A DNA stretch of 46,964 nt, from IMG/VR virus record IMGVR_UViG_3300046733_000848, positions 1 to 46,964 of that record; one strand, 5' to 3'. Below, piece by piece: positions 7,375-15,850 of this stretch (position 1 is the first letter of the stretch; the number at the start of each line of letters is the position of its first letter). Both the position numbers and the translations under genes were made by a program. The notes below the pieces were generated by a model. The model ran no database searches, was not told the origin of the DNA, and was given only the letters and a program-made list of their open reading frames with translations. This DNA comes from a virus.

Positions 7375-8823
7375 ATGGAAATATTTGCCGCAATTATGGC
7401 AGGTACTTTGTATGGACTAGTGATTGGTATTATACCAAGTGCTGGTGCCACTACGGGTCTTGTCGCCATGTTTGGATTTATTAGCTGGTTTACAGCATTT
7501 GATCCTTATCTTGGAGTAATATTCGTTATGGCAGTTGTTGCGTCAAGTACAACAGGCGATAGCTTCAGTGGAGTTTTATTGGGTATACCTGGTGCTAACA
7601 GTGCCGCCGCTACTATGGTAGACGGCTTTCCACTAGCATTACAAGGTAGAGCAACATATGCACTAACCGCCGCTATTACAACAAGTACAGTAAATGGTTT
7701 ACTTTGGGGAACATTAACGTTTGCCTTGTTACCTTGGTATAGTAATTTGATTATGATATTTGGTATACCAGAACTATGGGCATTTGTGATGTTAGCACTT
7801 GCCACTGTTGGCTTTGTCAGCAGTAAGTTCTGGGTTAGAAGTTTATGTGCAATTGGTATAGGTTGCTTTATTGGACTAATTGGTATGGATCCAGAAACTG
7901 CCGCAAATAGATACACCTTTGGGTGGGACTATTTGGCAGACAGTGTACAGATTATGCCATTTGTTGCAGGACTATTTGCAGTGCCTGAAATTGTCAAAGG
8001 TCTTATGACTAAGACATCAGTAGCTAGTATGGATACCAGTCAAAAAGGACAAACCTGGGAGGGCGTTAAAGCTGTCTGGGAAAATAAATGGGATGGACTA
8101 CGTGGTGGTTTTATCGGAGCGTTTATTGGTTTCTTGCCAGGACTTGGCGGAGCAATGAGCGATTGGATGGCATATGGAGCCACAACCGCATCTAATCCAA
8201 ACGAAAAGGTTCCCTTTGGCCAAGGGAATATTAAAGGCGTTATTGGTCCAGAAGGATCAAACAATGCACAAAAGGCCACAAGTATGATACCAACAGTATT
8301 GTTTGGTATTCCAGGTGCTAGCTTTGCCGCTATTGTTATGGCATTGTTTATGTACTTGGACTTTGAACTTGGTACACCAGACTTGGTGTATGATACTAAG
8401 TTCTTTGATAGCTTGTTTATTGGATTTATGGGAGCAACCGTTGCAGTGTGTATTATCTGTTTGGTATTCACACGTTGGATTGCACTCATTACAGTTGTCC
8501 CATATTGGATCTATGGTCCAGTGTTACTTGTATTTGTAACGTGGGCGTGTGTTCAATATACAGGAGGATGGGAAGATTATGCTATTTTTGCAATGTGTAG
8601 TGTCTTAGGACTCGCCGCAAAGAAATATAAGTTTAGTCGTCCAGCCATGTTAATCGGATTCATTCTAGCAGATAGAATTGAATCATTAAGTTTACAGATG
8701 ACAAGTCTGTATACCATTGATAAACTACTAGATCGTCCAATATTCTTGGGACTATGTGTCGCAGTAATTGGTATGTTCATATATGGTGTGTTTATTAATA
8801 AAAACAAACTAGACTATAGTTAA
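7375..8823 (+). CDS. tctA: TctA-type large permease of a tripartite tricarboxylate transporter
   Basis: A 482-residue polytopic inner-membrane protein with about 10-12 hydrophobic segments. Family motifs are intact: GIIPSAGATTGLVA at ~18-31, the GDSFSGVLLGIPGANSAAAT stretch at ~60-79 and IGFLPGLGGAMSDW at ~251-264, the duplicated half of the same motif. TctA carries the transport path, driven by ion gradient, for tri- or dicarboxylates bound by TctC. The small subunit TctB, normally 4 TM helices and ~150 residues, is absent on either side. Ribosome binding site ACGGAGAAAAGT. Finding a transporter core of this size in a phage-like region is unusual. Confidence 0.93.
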   Translation: MEIFAAIMAGTLYGLVIGIIPSAGATTGLVAMFGFISWFTAFDPYLGVIFVMAVVASSTTGDSFSGVLLGIPGANSAAATMVDGFPLALQGRATYALTAAITTSTVNGLLWGTLTFALLPWYSNLIMIFGIPELWAFVMLALATVGFVSSKFWVRSLCAIGIGCFIGLIGMDPETAANRYTFGWDYLADSVQIMPFVAGLFAVPEIVKGLMTKTSVASMDTSQKGQTWEGVKAVWENKWDGLRGGFIGAFIGFLPGLGGAMSDWMAYGATTASNPNEKVPFGQGNIKGVIGPEGSNNAQKATSMIPTVLFGIPGASFAAIVMALFMYLDFELGTPDLVYDTKFFDSLFIGFMGATVAVCIICLVFTRWIALITVVPYWIYGPVLLVFVTWACVQYTGGWEDYAIFAMCSVLGLAAKKYKFSRPAMLIGFILADRIESLSLQMTSLYTIDKLLDRPIFLGLCVAVIGMFIYGVFINKNKLDYS

Positions 8824-8832
8824 GGAGAAAAC

Positions 8833-9891
8833 ATGTTTAAAAAACTACTAGTAACAGCGGCAGTTGCCGTTTCATTCGCAACCTCTGCTCTAGCAGATGT
8901 GACTTTTGTGGTTCCACAAAAGCCAGGCTCAGGTACAACCGTATGGACTGAGATTGTTGCTAAAGAACTCGAGCCTTTCCTAGGTGAGAAAATTAATATT
9001 AAATTGATTCCAGGTGCCCGTGATATTCCTGGTTTTAATAAATGGCATAATGAACTACGTCAACTAGACGATCACTTTATGGTATCACATGGTGGTAATG
9101 GTGTATCATTTCTAGCAGACAAAGTTGATTATAATTATGACGAGTATGAGTCAATTGGTCTTATGAACTTGAACATTATTGCGGCGCACCGTACTGATGC
9201 AGATAAAAACAAGCCGTCGTTCTCAAGTGGTTCAGGTATGGTACCAGAAGCATTTGCAATGACATTGCTTATTTGTGGACCAGACAAATCAGTTGACGAA
9301 TACATTGAGTGCTTTAAAGATAATGTAACATGGGTTGCAGGTATGAAGGGTTCAGAAAGACGTTTGGCATTCAAACGTGGAGAACTATCTGGTACACGTG
9401 AAAACCCAGCGGCATTTAAAAAGCATGCTCAGCCAGTAATTGATGCAGGTGATGCAGAGCTTTGGTTCCATCACGGTATCCTAGATGCGGCTAATGCATC
9501 ACACTCAGATGATCCAAACTATCCTGGTTATCAGCTAGAGATCCTATTCGAACAAAAATGGGGTGTTGCACCAAGCGGAGACTTTTACAATTCATATGTA
9601 CTAGTTAAATCATTCCGTGATGGTATGCAAAAAGCAATTTGGGCAAACAAAGGAAACCCAAACTCAGCTAGACTACAAGCGGCACTGACAGCAATGTCAC
9701 AAGATGCAGATGCAGTGGCGGCAATCCAGAAAAAAGTTGGTAACTATGAGTGGCTAATTGGTGCAGATGGAGATCAGCAACGTGATACGCTGATGACATT
9801 TATCACTGAAGATGCTCTTAAAAACTTGGTTAAGTTTAATACAGAAGCATTGGCTCTTAAAGCTATCTACAAAGAAGATTTAGTAAAATAA
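8833..9891 (+). CDS. TctC-type periplasmic solute-binding protein 2
   Basis: A 352-residue paralog of the binding protein at 6262. The signal peptide is cleaved after residue 21 (SALA before Asp), and the mature start is TFVVPQKPGSGTTVWTE. The protein keeps family segments such as PGARDIPGFNKWHNEL near 60-75. It follows TctA by 9 bases with AAGGAGAAAAC as ribosome binding site, so it shares the TctA transcript. Its codons are the narrow, host-like set also seen in the ferritin-like gene, suggesting strong expression. Two differing binding proteins with one permease imply a broader substrate range or a specialised second subunit. Confidence 0.87.
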   Translation: MFKKLLVTAAVAVSFATSALADVTFVVPQKPGSGTTVWTEIVAKELEPFLGEKINIKLIPGARDIPGFNKWHNELRQLDDHFMVSHGGNGVSFLADKVDYNYDEYESIGLMNLNIIAAHRTDADKNKPSFSSGSGMVPEAFAMTLLICGPDKSVDEYIECFKDNVTWVAGMKGSERRLAFKRGELSGTRENPAAFKKHAQPVIDAGDAELWFHHGILDAANASHSDDPNYPGYQLEILFEQKWGVAPSGDFYNSYVLVKSFRDGMQKAIWANKGNPNSARLQAALTAMSQDADAVAAIQKKVGNYEWLIGADGDQQRDTLMTFITEDALKNLVKFNTEALALKAIYKEDLVK

Positions 9892-9912
9892 ATCATAATA
9901 AAAATTATAGAC

Positions 9913-9938
9913 AAGGCAGGATTAATTCCTGCCTTTTT
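9913..9938 (+). terminator. Rho-independent terminator, tctA-tctC transcript
   Basis: A 9-bp stem, AAGGCAGGA (9913-9921) with TCCTGCCTT (9927-9935), loop TTAAT, then a run of five T ending at 9938. It could also stop the convergent Fis-like transcript, whose gene ends at 9939. Confidence 0.85.
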
Positions 9939-10166
9939 CTATGACAATCCGTATTTCTTAATCTTGTGTATTAGCAGTGTTCTGCCAATACCTAAACTTT
10001 CAGCCGCCCTAGTGCGGTTGTTCTGATGAGCATACAAAGCATCAATAATTGCTGTCTTTTCAATATCTTCAAGTTTTTTTGATAAGTCTATTGTGTTGTT
10101 TTTAACCCATATGTTGTCGCAGACATCCATTACAGCGTCCCATACGAGATCTTCCTGGTTTGACAT
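9939..10166 (-). CDS. Fis-type helix-turn-helix DNA-binding protein
   Basis: A 75-residue protein whose C-terminal ~42 residues form a Fis/NtrC-type HTH: IEKTAIIDALYAHQNN, then NRTRAAESLGIGR (the turn) and a basic recognition helix LLIHKIKKYGLS. The family domain is the DNA-bending, DNA-binding part of Fis or the tail of NtrC-type activators. The N-terminal half is acidic and helical and may dimerise. It is one of only three minus-strand genes, transcribed away from the surface-protein block at 10260, and could regulate that divergent region or act on host promoters. Leader AAGGATAAAATT before the ATG. Confidence 0.85.
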   Translation of the reverse strand: MSNQEDLVWDAVMDVCDNIWVKNNTIDLSKKLEDIEKTAIIDALYAHQNNRTRAAESLGIGRTLLIHKIKKYGLS

Positions 10167-10178
10167 AATTTTATCCTT

Positions 10179-10186
10179 TATAAATA
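10179..10186 (+). promoter_or_regulatory. Exact T4-late-type TATAAATA
   Basis: TATAAATA, identical to the T4 late promoter core, 74 bases before the plus-strand gene at 10260. It lies just upstream of the Fis-like gene, where the near-palindromic TTATTTATAAA on the minus strand may also serve that gene. Confidence 0.45.
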
Positions 10187-10218
10187 ATTAACCTTATGTA
10201 AATATATTTACATCTACC

Positions 10219-10227
10219 AATAAATAA
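10219..10227 (+). promoter_or_regulatory. Late-type promoter AATAAATAA
   Basis: AATAAATAA 32 bases before the start at 10260, correctly placed for a late promoter of the secreted/structural gene block. No -35 box is found at the usual distance. Confidence 0.5.
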
Positions 10228-10259
10228 CGTTGTAGATAACTTTATCGAGGAGCGTTATT

Positions 10260-10811
10260 ATGCGAGTATTTATTAGTTTAATTTTGGTAACATTTTGTTT
10301 AATGTTACAACCAGCCGTGGCTGAACCAATCGTTACGGAAAGCACTAGTAATAGCACAGTAACAACAAATGGTAACAGCAATACAACAGTTAAAAGTCCA
10401 CCACCAAGTGCAATTTCACCAAGCATTAGCGGTAACAATGCAGACTTATGTACAATTGGTGTAAGTGGTGCAGTACAAACACAAATTTTAGGTATCAGTG
10501 CAGGACAAACTGTACGTGATATGAATTGTGAGAGACTAAAACTGTCAAAAACAATGTATGACATGGGTATGAAGGTTGCGGCTGTCAGCATCATGTGTCA
10601 AGACCCAAGAGTATTTGATGCTATGGAAATGGCAGGCACCCCATGTCCTTTCTTAGGTAAAATTGGTGACGAAGCGCAAGCTGAATGGGGATCTCCGAGA
10701 CCAAAAGCAAGACCAGAGGCACTAACAGTCCAGGAGTTAAGCAATGAAAAGAAAGAAGGTCTCCTTACTGGCGGGCTTGTTGGCGTTCTTCTTATGCTTC
10801 TGCTTATCTAG
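10260..10811 (+). CDS. Exported protein with C-terminal membrane anchor
   Basis: A 183-residue protein of unknown function. A signal peptide ends near residue 21 (PAVA). A Thr/Asn/Ser-rich stretch (~25-48) leads to SPPPSAISPS, then a compact domain with four cysteines (DLCTIG, MNCERL, IMCQDP, TPCPF at ~62-122). The last ~15 residues (LLTGGLVGVLLMLLLI) form a membrane helix after a Lys/Glu-rich segment. The product should sit in the inner membrane with its domain in the periplasm, or be a virion-associated exported protein. It starts the late block and its last 68 bases overlap the giant repeat protein gene. Confidence 0.72.
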   Translation: MRVFISLILVTFCLMLQPAVAEPIVTESTSNSTVTTNGNSNTTVKSPPPSAISPSISGNNADLCTIGVSGAVQTQILGISAGQTVRDMNCERLKLSKTMYDMGMKVAAVSIMCQDPRVFDAMEMAGTPCPFLGKIGDEAQAEWGSPRPKARPEALTVQELSNEKKEGLLTGGLVGVLLMLLLI

Positions 10812-13800
10812 CGTAGCACTGGCCACAGACACAGCAGCACCAGACAATCCAACAACCACACCTCCGTATACATTTGATCCAGATGATGGAACAATAACAA
10901 ACCCTAGTGGCGGATGCCCTAGTGGTACCAGTGCTATGATGGTTACAGAAGATGGCACAGGAATACGTTTTGGCGAATGTGTTAATACGTTTGCAATATC
11001 ATACGCAATCAATCAAGCACTACAAGGTTCAGGAGTTAGCATAGACAAAGTTCACTATAAGTGGAAGTATATACATTGTTTCAACACACCCGATGAATGG
11101 TGTAGTGCAAATATTGAAAACAGAATAAACACAGTAACAGGTGCAGTTACAGATGATACTTATTGGGATGAGTTAGTTGTTGTAATTGAAGTAACTGATG
11201 CAAATGGCAATGTAGTTAAGACTGAAACTTGGACCATGGATAGATGGTATGATTGGCAAAATGAAAATGATCACAGTTTTAATGAAGAAGCTGAAACATG
11301 GACTGATGCAAATGGTAATACGCAAACTACCTATTGGCAGATACATGAAGACAATATAGAACTTTACAATCACATAGATAAGATCGGAACGATATACACT
11401 CCCAATGCGCTAGGCGATATACGATTTAGAATAACAGGATATGACAAAGGTAATTGGGATGGTTACTTTGGTCCTATTATGAAAGACTTACAAACTTGGT
11501 TTACATATAGAGCAAACCCTTGCAATGACACAGCTCTTTATGATCCAAGTTGTCCAGGTTATGCTGAGGCATATGCCACGTATGAATATAATAATAATTG
11601 TAGTGCTAATGCTCTTTATGATCCTGGATGCCCAGGATATGCTGAAGCATATTACAATCAACAGTGTCAGCAGGATCCATTATACGATAGTGGATGCCCA
11701 GGTTATGCAGATGCTTACTACAACCAACAGTGTAGCGCAGATCCATTATATGATAGCGGATGTGATGGATACGATGCGGCATATCTTTCTCAACAATGTG
11801 CAATAGATTCACATCACAGTACAGAATGTCCAAACTATTACTGGGCAAACAGTACAAGCACTAGCACCGCTGAAAATCATGCAGGACAAGGCAGTGACTT
11901 TATTGAAATACTTCAATCAGACGATAGCAATCTTTACAAGATAATATATTACAATTATATGGAAATATCCGCTGACAAATGGCGTGCAATATGTTTCACA
12001 TACGACAATGGTTGTGAAGATGCAGTGATTACGGATATTTCATTTTTCCAATCTAATGGTGTGCAGTATGCATTTCTTTACACAGAAGACGAAGATGGAA
12101 ATACTTATATACCTACAAACGGTCACAAGTATAAATTTGTTAAAGATACATACCTTGATACAGCATGCGACAATAATTCTTTGTATAGCACCATGTGTGA
12201 CGGATATGAAACAGCTTATTACAATCAGCAATGTAATGCAGATCCATTGTATGACAGTGGCTGTCCAGGCTATGCAAGTGCTTACGAAACACAGCAATGC
12301 GAATCTAATCCGTTGTATAGCACAAACTGTAGTGGTTACCAAACAGCATATTACAATCAACAATGTAGTGCAAACCCATTGTATGACAGTGGATGCCCGG
12401 GTTATGATACTGCATACTATAATCAGCAGTGCGAAGCAGACCCATTATATGCCGAAACGTGTCCAGGATATGATACAGCATATTACAATCAACAATGTAG
12501 TGCTGATCCATTATACGATAGTGGATGTAGTGGATATGAAACAGCGTATTATAACCAGCAATGTAGTGCAGATCCGTTATACGATAGTGGATGCAGTGGA
12601 TATGATGAGGCTTATTTTACTCAGCAGTGTAATGCAGACCCTCTATACAACAGCGAATGTAGTGGGTATGATACAGCATATTACAACCAGCAATGTAGTT
12701 TAGATCCACTTTATGACTCGGGTTGTCCGGGTTATTCAGGTGCATACTTTACACAGCAATGTGAGGCAGATCCACTCTACTCTCCAGAATGTAGTGGATA
12801 CGATACAGCATACTACAACCAGCAGTGTAGTGCTGATCCATTATATGATACTGGTTGTCCTGGATATACAGAAGCACACTATGCATATCAGTGTGAAGCA
12901 GATCCACTTTATGATAGTGGTTGTAATGGATACGAAACAGCATATTTTAATCAGCAATGTACAGCAGACCCACTTTATAATAGCGAGTGTTCAGGTTACG
13001 AAACAGCATACTATAATCAACAATGTAATTTAGATCCATTATATGACAGCGGATGTACTGGTTACGATGCCGCATACTTAAATCAGCAATGTACAGCAAA
13101 CACACTCTATAGTAGTGAGTGTCCAGGTTATGATACTGCATATCTAAATCAACAGTGTGGATTAGATACATTATATGATAGCAGTTGTCCTGGTTACGAG
13201 GGGGCGTATTTTAATCAACAATGTGAAGCAGACGCATTATATGACATACGTTGTCCAGGTTATGACACAGCGTATTTTAATCAACAATGTTTACAGAACC
13301 CACAATATGATACACAATGTATAGGTTATGTTGAGCCAGTAGTTGTAGCAGATGCTGAGCCAGTAATAGAAGGTACTAGTACTGGAGATGCAATTGTTGA
13401 TAGTGTTATTGCTACACCTCCTCCAGTGATAGTTGTACCAGTTGTACCTGCCGCACCTCCAGTAACAGTTGTACCAGTTACACCAGCACCTGAGCCAGAG
13501 ATCATAACACCAGAAGTTCAGCAAGAGCAATCAATAGAATCAATAGAGCAACAAGTTGAAGCAGAGATTGAATCGCAAGAAGCACCAGACCCAGAACCAC
13601 AACCAGAACCTGAACCTGAAACTGTAACAGAAGAACCTGTAGAAGAAGTAGTTGAGGAAGAACCTGTAGAAGAAGTAGTTGAGGAAGAACCTGTAGAAGA
13701 AGTAGTCGAGGAAGAGACTGTAGAAGAAACCACTGAGAAAGAAGAAACCGTTGAAGAAGAAACAAAAGAAGAAAACAATACAGAAGAGGAAGCCTCTGAT

Positions 13801-14232
13801 GATAAAGATAATGACGATAATGAACAGACCATTGAAGAAAAGGATAGTAAAACCGACGAAACTATAACAAAACCGACACCTAACAAGAAGCCAAAGTTAA
13901 CAAAAGCACAAAAAGAAAAAGCAAAACGTGCAAAAATGAAAAGGATTATCAAGGATAAACTTAAAAAGTTAGCAGAGGTGATGGGCAAAGCTGCATCATT
14001 AGAACAGCAACAGGCAGTTCAAGCACAGATAGCGGCGCTTATAAATTACGTTCCAGGATTTAATGCCTACGGGCAATTATCGATACCAGGCGTAGAGTTT
14101 TACCAACCAGATGATATGTGGCAATATCGAGAAAAGAAAGTACCAGAGAATCAACGTGGGCTTTTAAATGGTTTAGCAAGCGAACTAAAGCATAAGAAAA
14201 TGGTTGATGAACAATATGAGGGAATGGAATAA
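10744..14232 (+). CDS. Giant secreted Cys/Tyr repeat protein
   Basis: A 1162-residue protein. A signal peptide ends near residue 27. Residues ~28-258 form a beta-rich, Trp-rich domain. Residues 260-367 hold five units of a repeat with consensus CxADPLYDSGCxGYxxAYYNQQ, two Cys per 22 residues. A non-repeat insert (~368-474) follows, then 17 exact-length units and one partial from residue 475 to ~862. Next are a Pro/Val linker, a Glu-rich tract with three near-identical EEPVEEVVE units, a Lys-rich helix and a conserved-looking C-terminal ~100 residues (YVPGFNAYGQLS, PENQRGLLNGLASELKHKKM). The regular Cys and Tyr suggest a stiff disulfide-bonded rod. It starts inside the upstream gene with CAGGAGTTAAGCA as leader. 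Function unknown; a tail fibre, virion fibre or host-surface protein are options. Confidence 0.8.
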   Translation: MKRKKVSLLAGLLAFFLCFCLSSVALATDTAAPDNPTTTPPYTFDPDDGTITNPSGGCPSGTSAMMVTEDGTGIRFGECVNTFAISYAINQALQGSGVSIDKVHYKWKYIHCFNTPDEWCSANIENRINTVTGAVTDDTYWDELVVVIEVTDANGNVVKTETWTMDRWYDWQNENDHSFNEEAETWTDANGNTQTTYWQIHEDNIELYNHIDKIGTIYTPNALGDIRFRITGYDKGNWDGYFGPIMKDLQTWFTYRANPCNDTALYDPSCPGYAEAYATYEYNNNCSANALYDPGCPGYAEAYYNQQCQQDPLYDSGCPGYADAYYNQQCSADPLYDSGCDGYDAAYLSQQCAIDSHHSTECPNYYWANSTSTSTAENHAGQGSDFIEILQSDDSNLYKIIYYNYMEISADKWRAICFTYDNGCEDAVITDISFFQSNGVQYAFLYTEDEDGNTYIPTNGHKYKFVKDTYLDTACDNNSLYSTMCDGYETAYYNQQCNADPLYDSGCPGYASAYETQQCESNPLYSTNCSGYQTAYYNQQCSANPLYDSGCPGYDTAYYNQQCEADPLYAETCPGYDTAYYNQQCSADPLYDSGCSGYETAYYNQQCSADPLYDSGCSGYDEAYFTQQCNADPLYNSECSGYDTAYYNQQCSLDPLYDSGCPGYSGAYFTQQCEADPLYSPECSGYDTAYYNQQCSADPLYDTGCPGYTEAHYAYQCEADPLYDSGCNGYETAYFNQQCTADPLYNSECSGYETAYYNQQCNLDPLYDSGCTGYDAAYLNQQCTANTLYSSECPGYDTAYLNQQCGLDTLYDSSCPGYEGAYFNQQCEADALYDIRCPGYDTAYFNQQCLQNPQYDTQCIGYVEPVVVADAEPVIEGTSTGDAIVDSVIATPPPVIVVPVVPAAPPVTVVPVTPAPEPEIITPEVQQEQSIESIEQQVEAEIESQEAPDPEPQPEPEPETVTEEPVEEVVEEEPVEEVVEEEPVEEVVEEETVEETTEKEETVEEETKEENNTEEEASDDKDNDDNEQTIEEKDSKTDETITKPTPNKKPKLTKAQKEKAKRAKMKRIIKDKLKKLAEVMGKAASLEQQQAVQAQIAALINYVPGFNAYGQLSIPGVEFYQPDDMWQYREKKVPENQRGLLNGLASELKHKKMVDEQYEGME
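11521..11844 (+). repeat. First block of Cys/Tyr coding repeats (5 units)
   Basis: Five units within the giant protein gene. The first is 78 bases, then three of exactly 66 bases starting at 11599, 11665 and 11731, and a degenerate last unit from 11797. Each unit begins with a Cys codon. Confidence 0.85.
12166..13329 (+). repeat. Main block of 66-bp coding repeats (17 plus a partial unit)
   Basis: Units begin at Cys codons every 66 bases from 12166 to 13288 with no indels, 17 full units and a 42-base partial unit. Protein units differ mostly at the positions after the first Cys and around the second Cys. Synonymous sites vary considerably between units, so the repeat is old and held by selection on protein, not freshly duplicated. 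Confidence 0.93.
13630..13710 (+). repeat. Three tandem 27-bp repeats (Glu-rich linker)
   Basis: Three copies of a 27-base unit coding EEPVEEVVE at 13630, 13657 and 13684. The first two are identical; the third differs at one base (GTT to GTC). Near-identity at synonymous sites points to recent duplication, in contrast to the 66-bp repeats upstream. Confidence 0.9.
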
Positions 14233-14558
14233 TGGAGTTTTTATTTGGAATAGCAATGTCTATTCATTTAGGATTAGACAATGATTATAATCAAATGCAT
14301 CCTTACTTTAGAGCAGAGTATGAAGAAATGTTTGCAGGCGTATATTATAATAGTCTAGAAAAAACAAGTCTATATATTGGAACTGAACGTGAGTTGGGAT
14401 CTGATATATCAGTAGAGCTAGGAGTAGTATCAGGATACAAAAAAGATCCAATTGATATTATACCGATGGTTAGACTAAAGTACAAACAATGGTTTGTTAT
14501 GCCCGCCATTGAAGATGAGAACAAGGGCGCAGTAATTGGATATGAATTTAAATTTTAG
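14232..14558 (+). CDS. Small beta-strand protein, possible outer-membrane barrel
   Basis: A 108-residue protein without a typical Sec signal, though residues 1-14 are hydrophobic. Alternating hydrophobic and polar residues, many Tyr and Glu, and a terminal aromatic (GYEFKF) resemble a small beta-barrel or its last strands. It overlaps the stop of the giant repeat protein (TAATGG) and is followed by the coiled-coil membrane protein, so all may act together at the cell envelope. Function not recognised. Confidence 0.6.
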   Translation: MEFLFGIAMSIHLGLDNDYNQMHPYFRAEYEEMFAGVYYNSLEKTSLYIGTERELGSDISVELGVVSGYKKDPIDIIPMVRLKYKQWFVMPAIEDENKGAVIGYEFKF

Positions 14559-14569
14559 GGAGAAATAAA

Positions 14570-15199
14570 ATGTCAGAAGGAAAAACAGAAGTAGAATTTG
14601 CTGGCGTAAAATTTCGAGGCGGCAGAATTTTTGCCATTATATTAGCACTAAGCACACTAAGCGGTGGTTTATATGGAGCCTTTGAGTTTTATAAAGACTA
14701 TATGAATATGAGAGCAAAGATTGAGTCTTATGTTGCGCCAGACTTGTCAGGTTTAGACAAGCAATTAGCAGTATTATTAGAACATCAAAACACAGTTGAA
14801 GCTCATATGGAATTCGTTAGCAAAGAGATAGACCTATTTAAAGAAGAGATAGGATTTATCAAAGAAAATAATGACGAACATACTGTATATGTTAAGGACT
14901 TAAAGAATGGAATAAGAGATGACATTCAGAGAGTTGAGAAAATTATGGATCAGGTTGAAGATGATATTAATGATATGGAAACAGATGTAAGAAGTAAAAT
15001 TGATATTGCTGATCAACGCTTTGAAAACAAACGTGGGCAGTTACAAAATGATTATGATGCTAAAGCAGATAGTTTACGTACAGAAGCAGATCGCAAAAAC
15101 GAATCATTAAGAGCAGATGTTGAACGAGCTCTTAAAGAACTAGAAGCAAGATTAAACAAAAGACTACAAAGAGCACTTGACAATCCGCTAGCACAGTAA
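14570..15199 (+). CDS. Membrane-anchored coiled-coil protein
   Basis: A 209-residue protein with one membrane helix at ~19-41 (IFAIILALSTLSGGLYGAF) and a long charged coiled coil from ~50 to 205 with heptad-like Leu/Ile/Val spacing. The N-terminus is short and cytoplasmic by the positive-inside rule only weakly. Such architecture occurs in phage lysis (spanin- or holin-like) and superinfection proteins, but no specific family was recognised. Leader TAGGGAGAAATAAA. Its 3' end contains the promoter at 15177. Confidence 0.65.
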   Translation: MSEGKTEVEFAGVKFRGGRIFAIILALSTLSGGLYGAFEFYKDYMNMRAKIESYVAPDLSGLDKQLAVLLEHQNTVEAHMEFVSKEIDLFKEEIGFIKENNDEHTVYVKDLKNGIRDDIQRVEKIMDQVEDDINDMETDVRSKIDIADQRFENKRGQLQNDYDAKADSLRTEADRKNESLRADVERALKELEARLNKRLQRALDNPLAQ

Positions 15200-15210
15200 T
15201 ATAATAAATA
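15177..15210 (+). promoter_or_regulatory. Consensus sigma70 promoter fused to ATAAATA
   Basis: TTGACA (15177-15182), 17-base spacer, TATAAT (15200-15205): a perfect consensus promoter. The -10 box runs directly into AATAAATA (15203-15210), the late-type motif. Start codon of the next gene follows at 15227. Confidence 0.75.
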
Positions 15211-15226
15211 TTGCTAGGAGCGACTT

Positions 15227-15850
15227 ATGCCAAGACTGTTAATAGTAACAGGGCCACAAGGTTCTGGAAATCATTTGTTTAGTAAGATATTTGCATTACA
15301 CGATGAGGTGTATGGATGGACAACCCTTCTCAATACTTATTGGGAAGGGCATCATCATGAACCATTTGCTGATGCTTGGCAAAATCCTGACTTGCTACAT
15401 GGCTTTAATTGGAAACAGAGCGAGTACTTTGTAACAAGTATTAGTTGTCCATTTGTTAAAGATAAAATGCCACAGATTCCAGACTACAAGAAGTTTATAG
15501 ACATTGCAAATGTGTATTCTGATGTTGAAATTTGTATTATAGGTAGAGATCAAAATATACTTGAGAGTCAGCAAACACGAGTACGTGGCGAACATACTAC
15601 GCCATTAGCGATTGATTCACTAAATGAACTAATGAAAGATAACGAAGTAAACTTTTTAAGTCAAGAGCTCTTGTATTTGTATAAAGACAAATATCTAGAA
15701 CAATTAGCCGCAGACTTACAGTGGCCTATTGCTTATTGGGATACCGAAGTTATGGAAATATTAAAGGCTGATGCAAATAAAAAGTACGTCAAAGATGTAC
15801 ACGAGTATTGGTTAGATTTTGAAGTCCATAGAGCTATTAGAGAAAGTTAG
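15227..15850 (+). CDS. P-loop sulfotransferase-like protein
   Basis: A 207-residue protein opening with a beta strand and P-loop-like LLIVTGPQGSGNHLFSKIF (residues 3-21), the pattern of a 5'-phosphosulfate-binding loop. A later segment ICIIGRDQNILESQQTR (~102-118) matches the region where sulfotransferases have the 3'-phosphate-binding Arg and Ser. A small nucleotide kinase is the alternative. It resembles the gene at 43157. Its last 39 bases overlap the 3' end of the convergent glycosyltransferase. Confidence 0.58.
   Translation: MPRLLIVTGPQGSGNHLFSKIFALHDEVYGWTTLLNTYWEGHHHEPFADAWQNPDLLHGFNWKQSEYFVTSISCPFVKDKMPQIPDYKKFIDIANVYSDVEICIIGRDQNILESQQTRVRGEHTTPLAIDSLNELMKDNEVNFLSQELLYLYKDKYLEQLAADLQWPIAYWDTEVMEILKADANKKYVKDVHEYWLDFEVHRAIRES

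Noticed and set aside
11606-13171. Many antisense and alternate-frame open frames over the Cys/Tyr repeats
   Set aside because: They arise from the 66-base periodicity, which keeps the same frame open in each unit; they are low-complexity (Met/His/Ile-rich), have no leaders and no independent support.
12166-13329. Regular 66-bp repeats as a possible CRISPR array
   Set aside because: No constant repeat with variable spacers; the whole unit is coding, in frame, with variation mostly at synonymous and a few surface positions.
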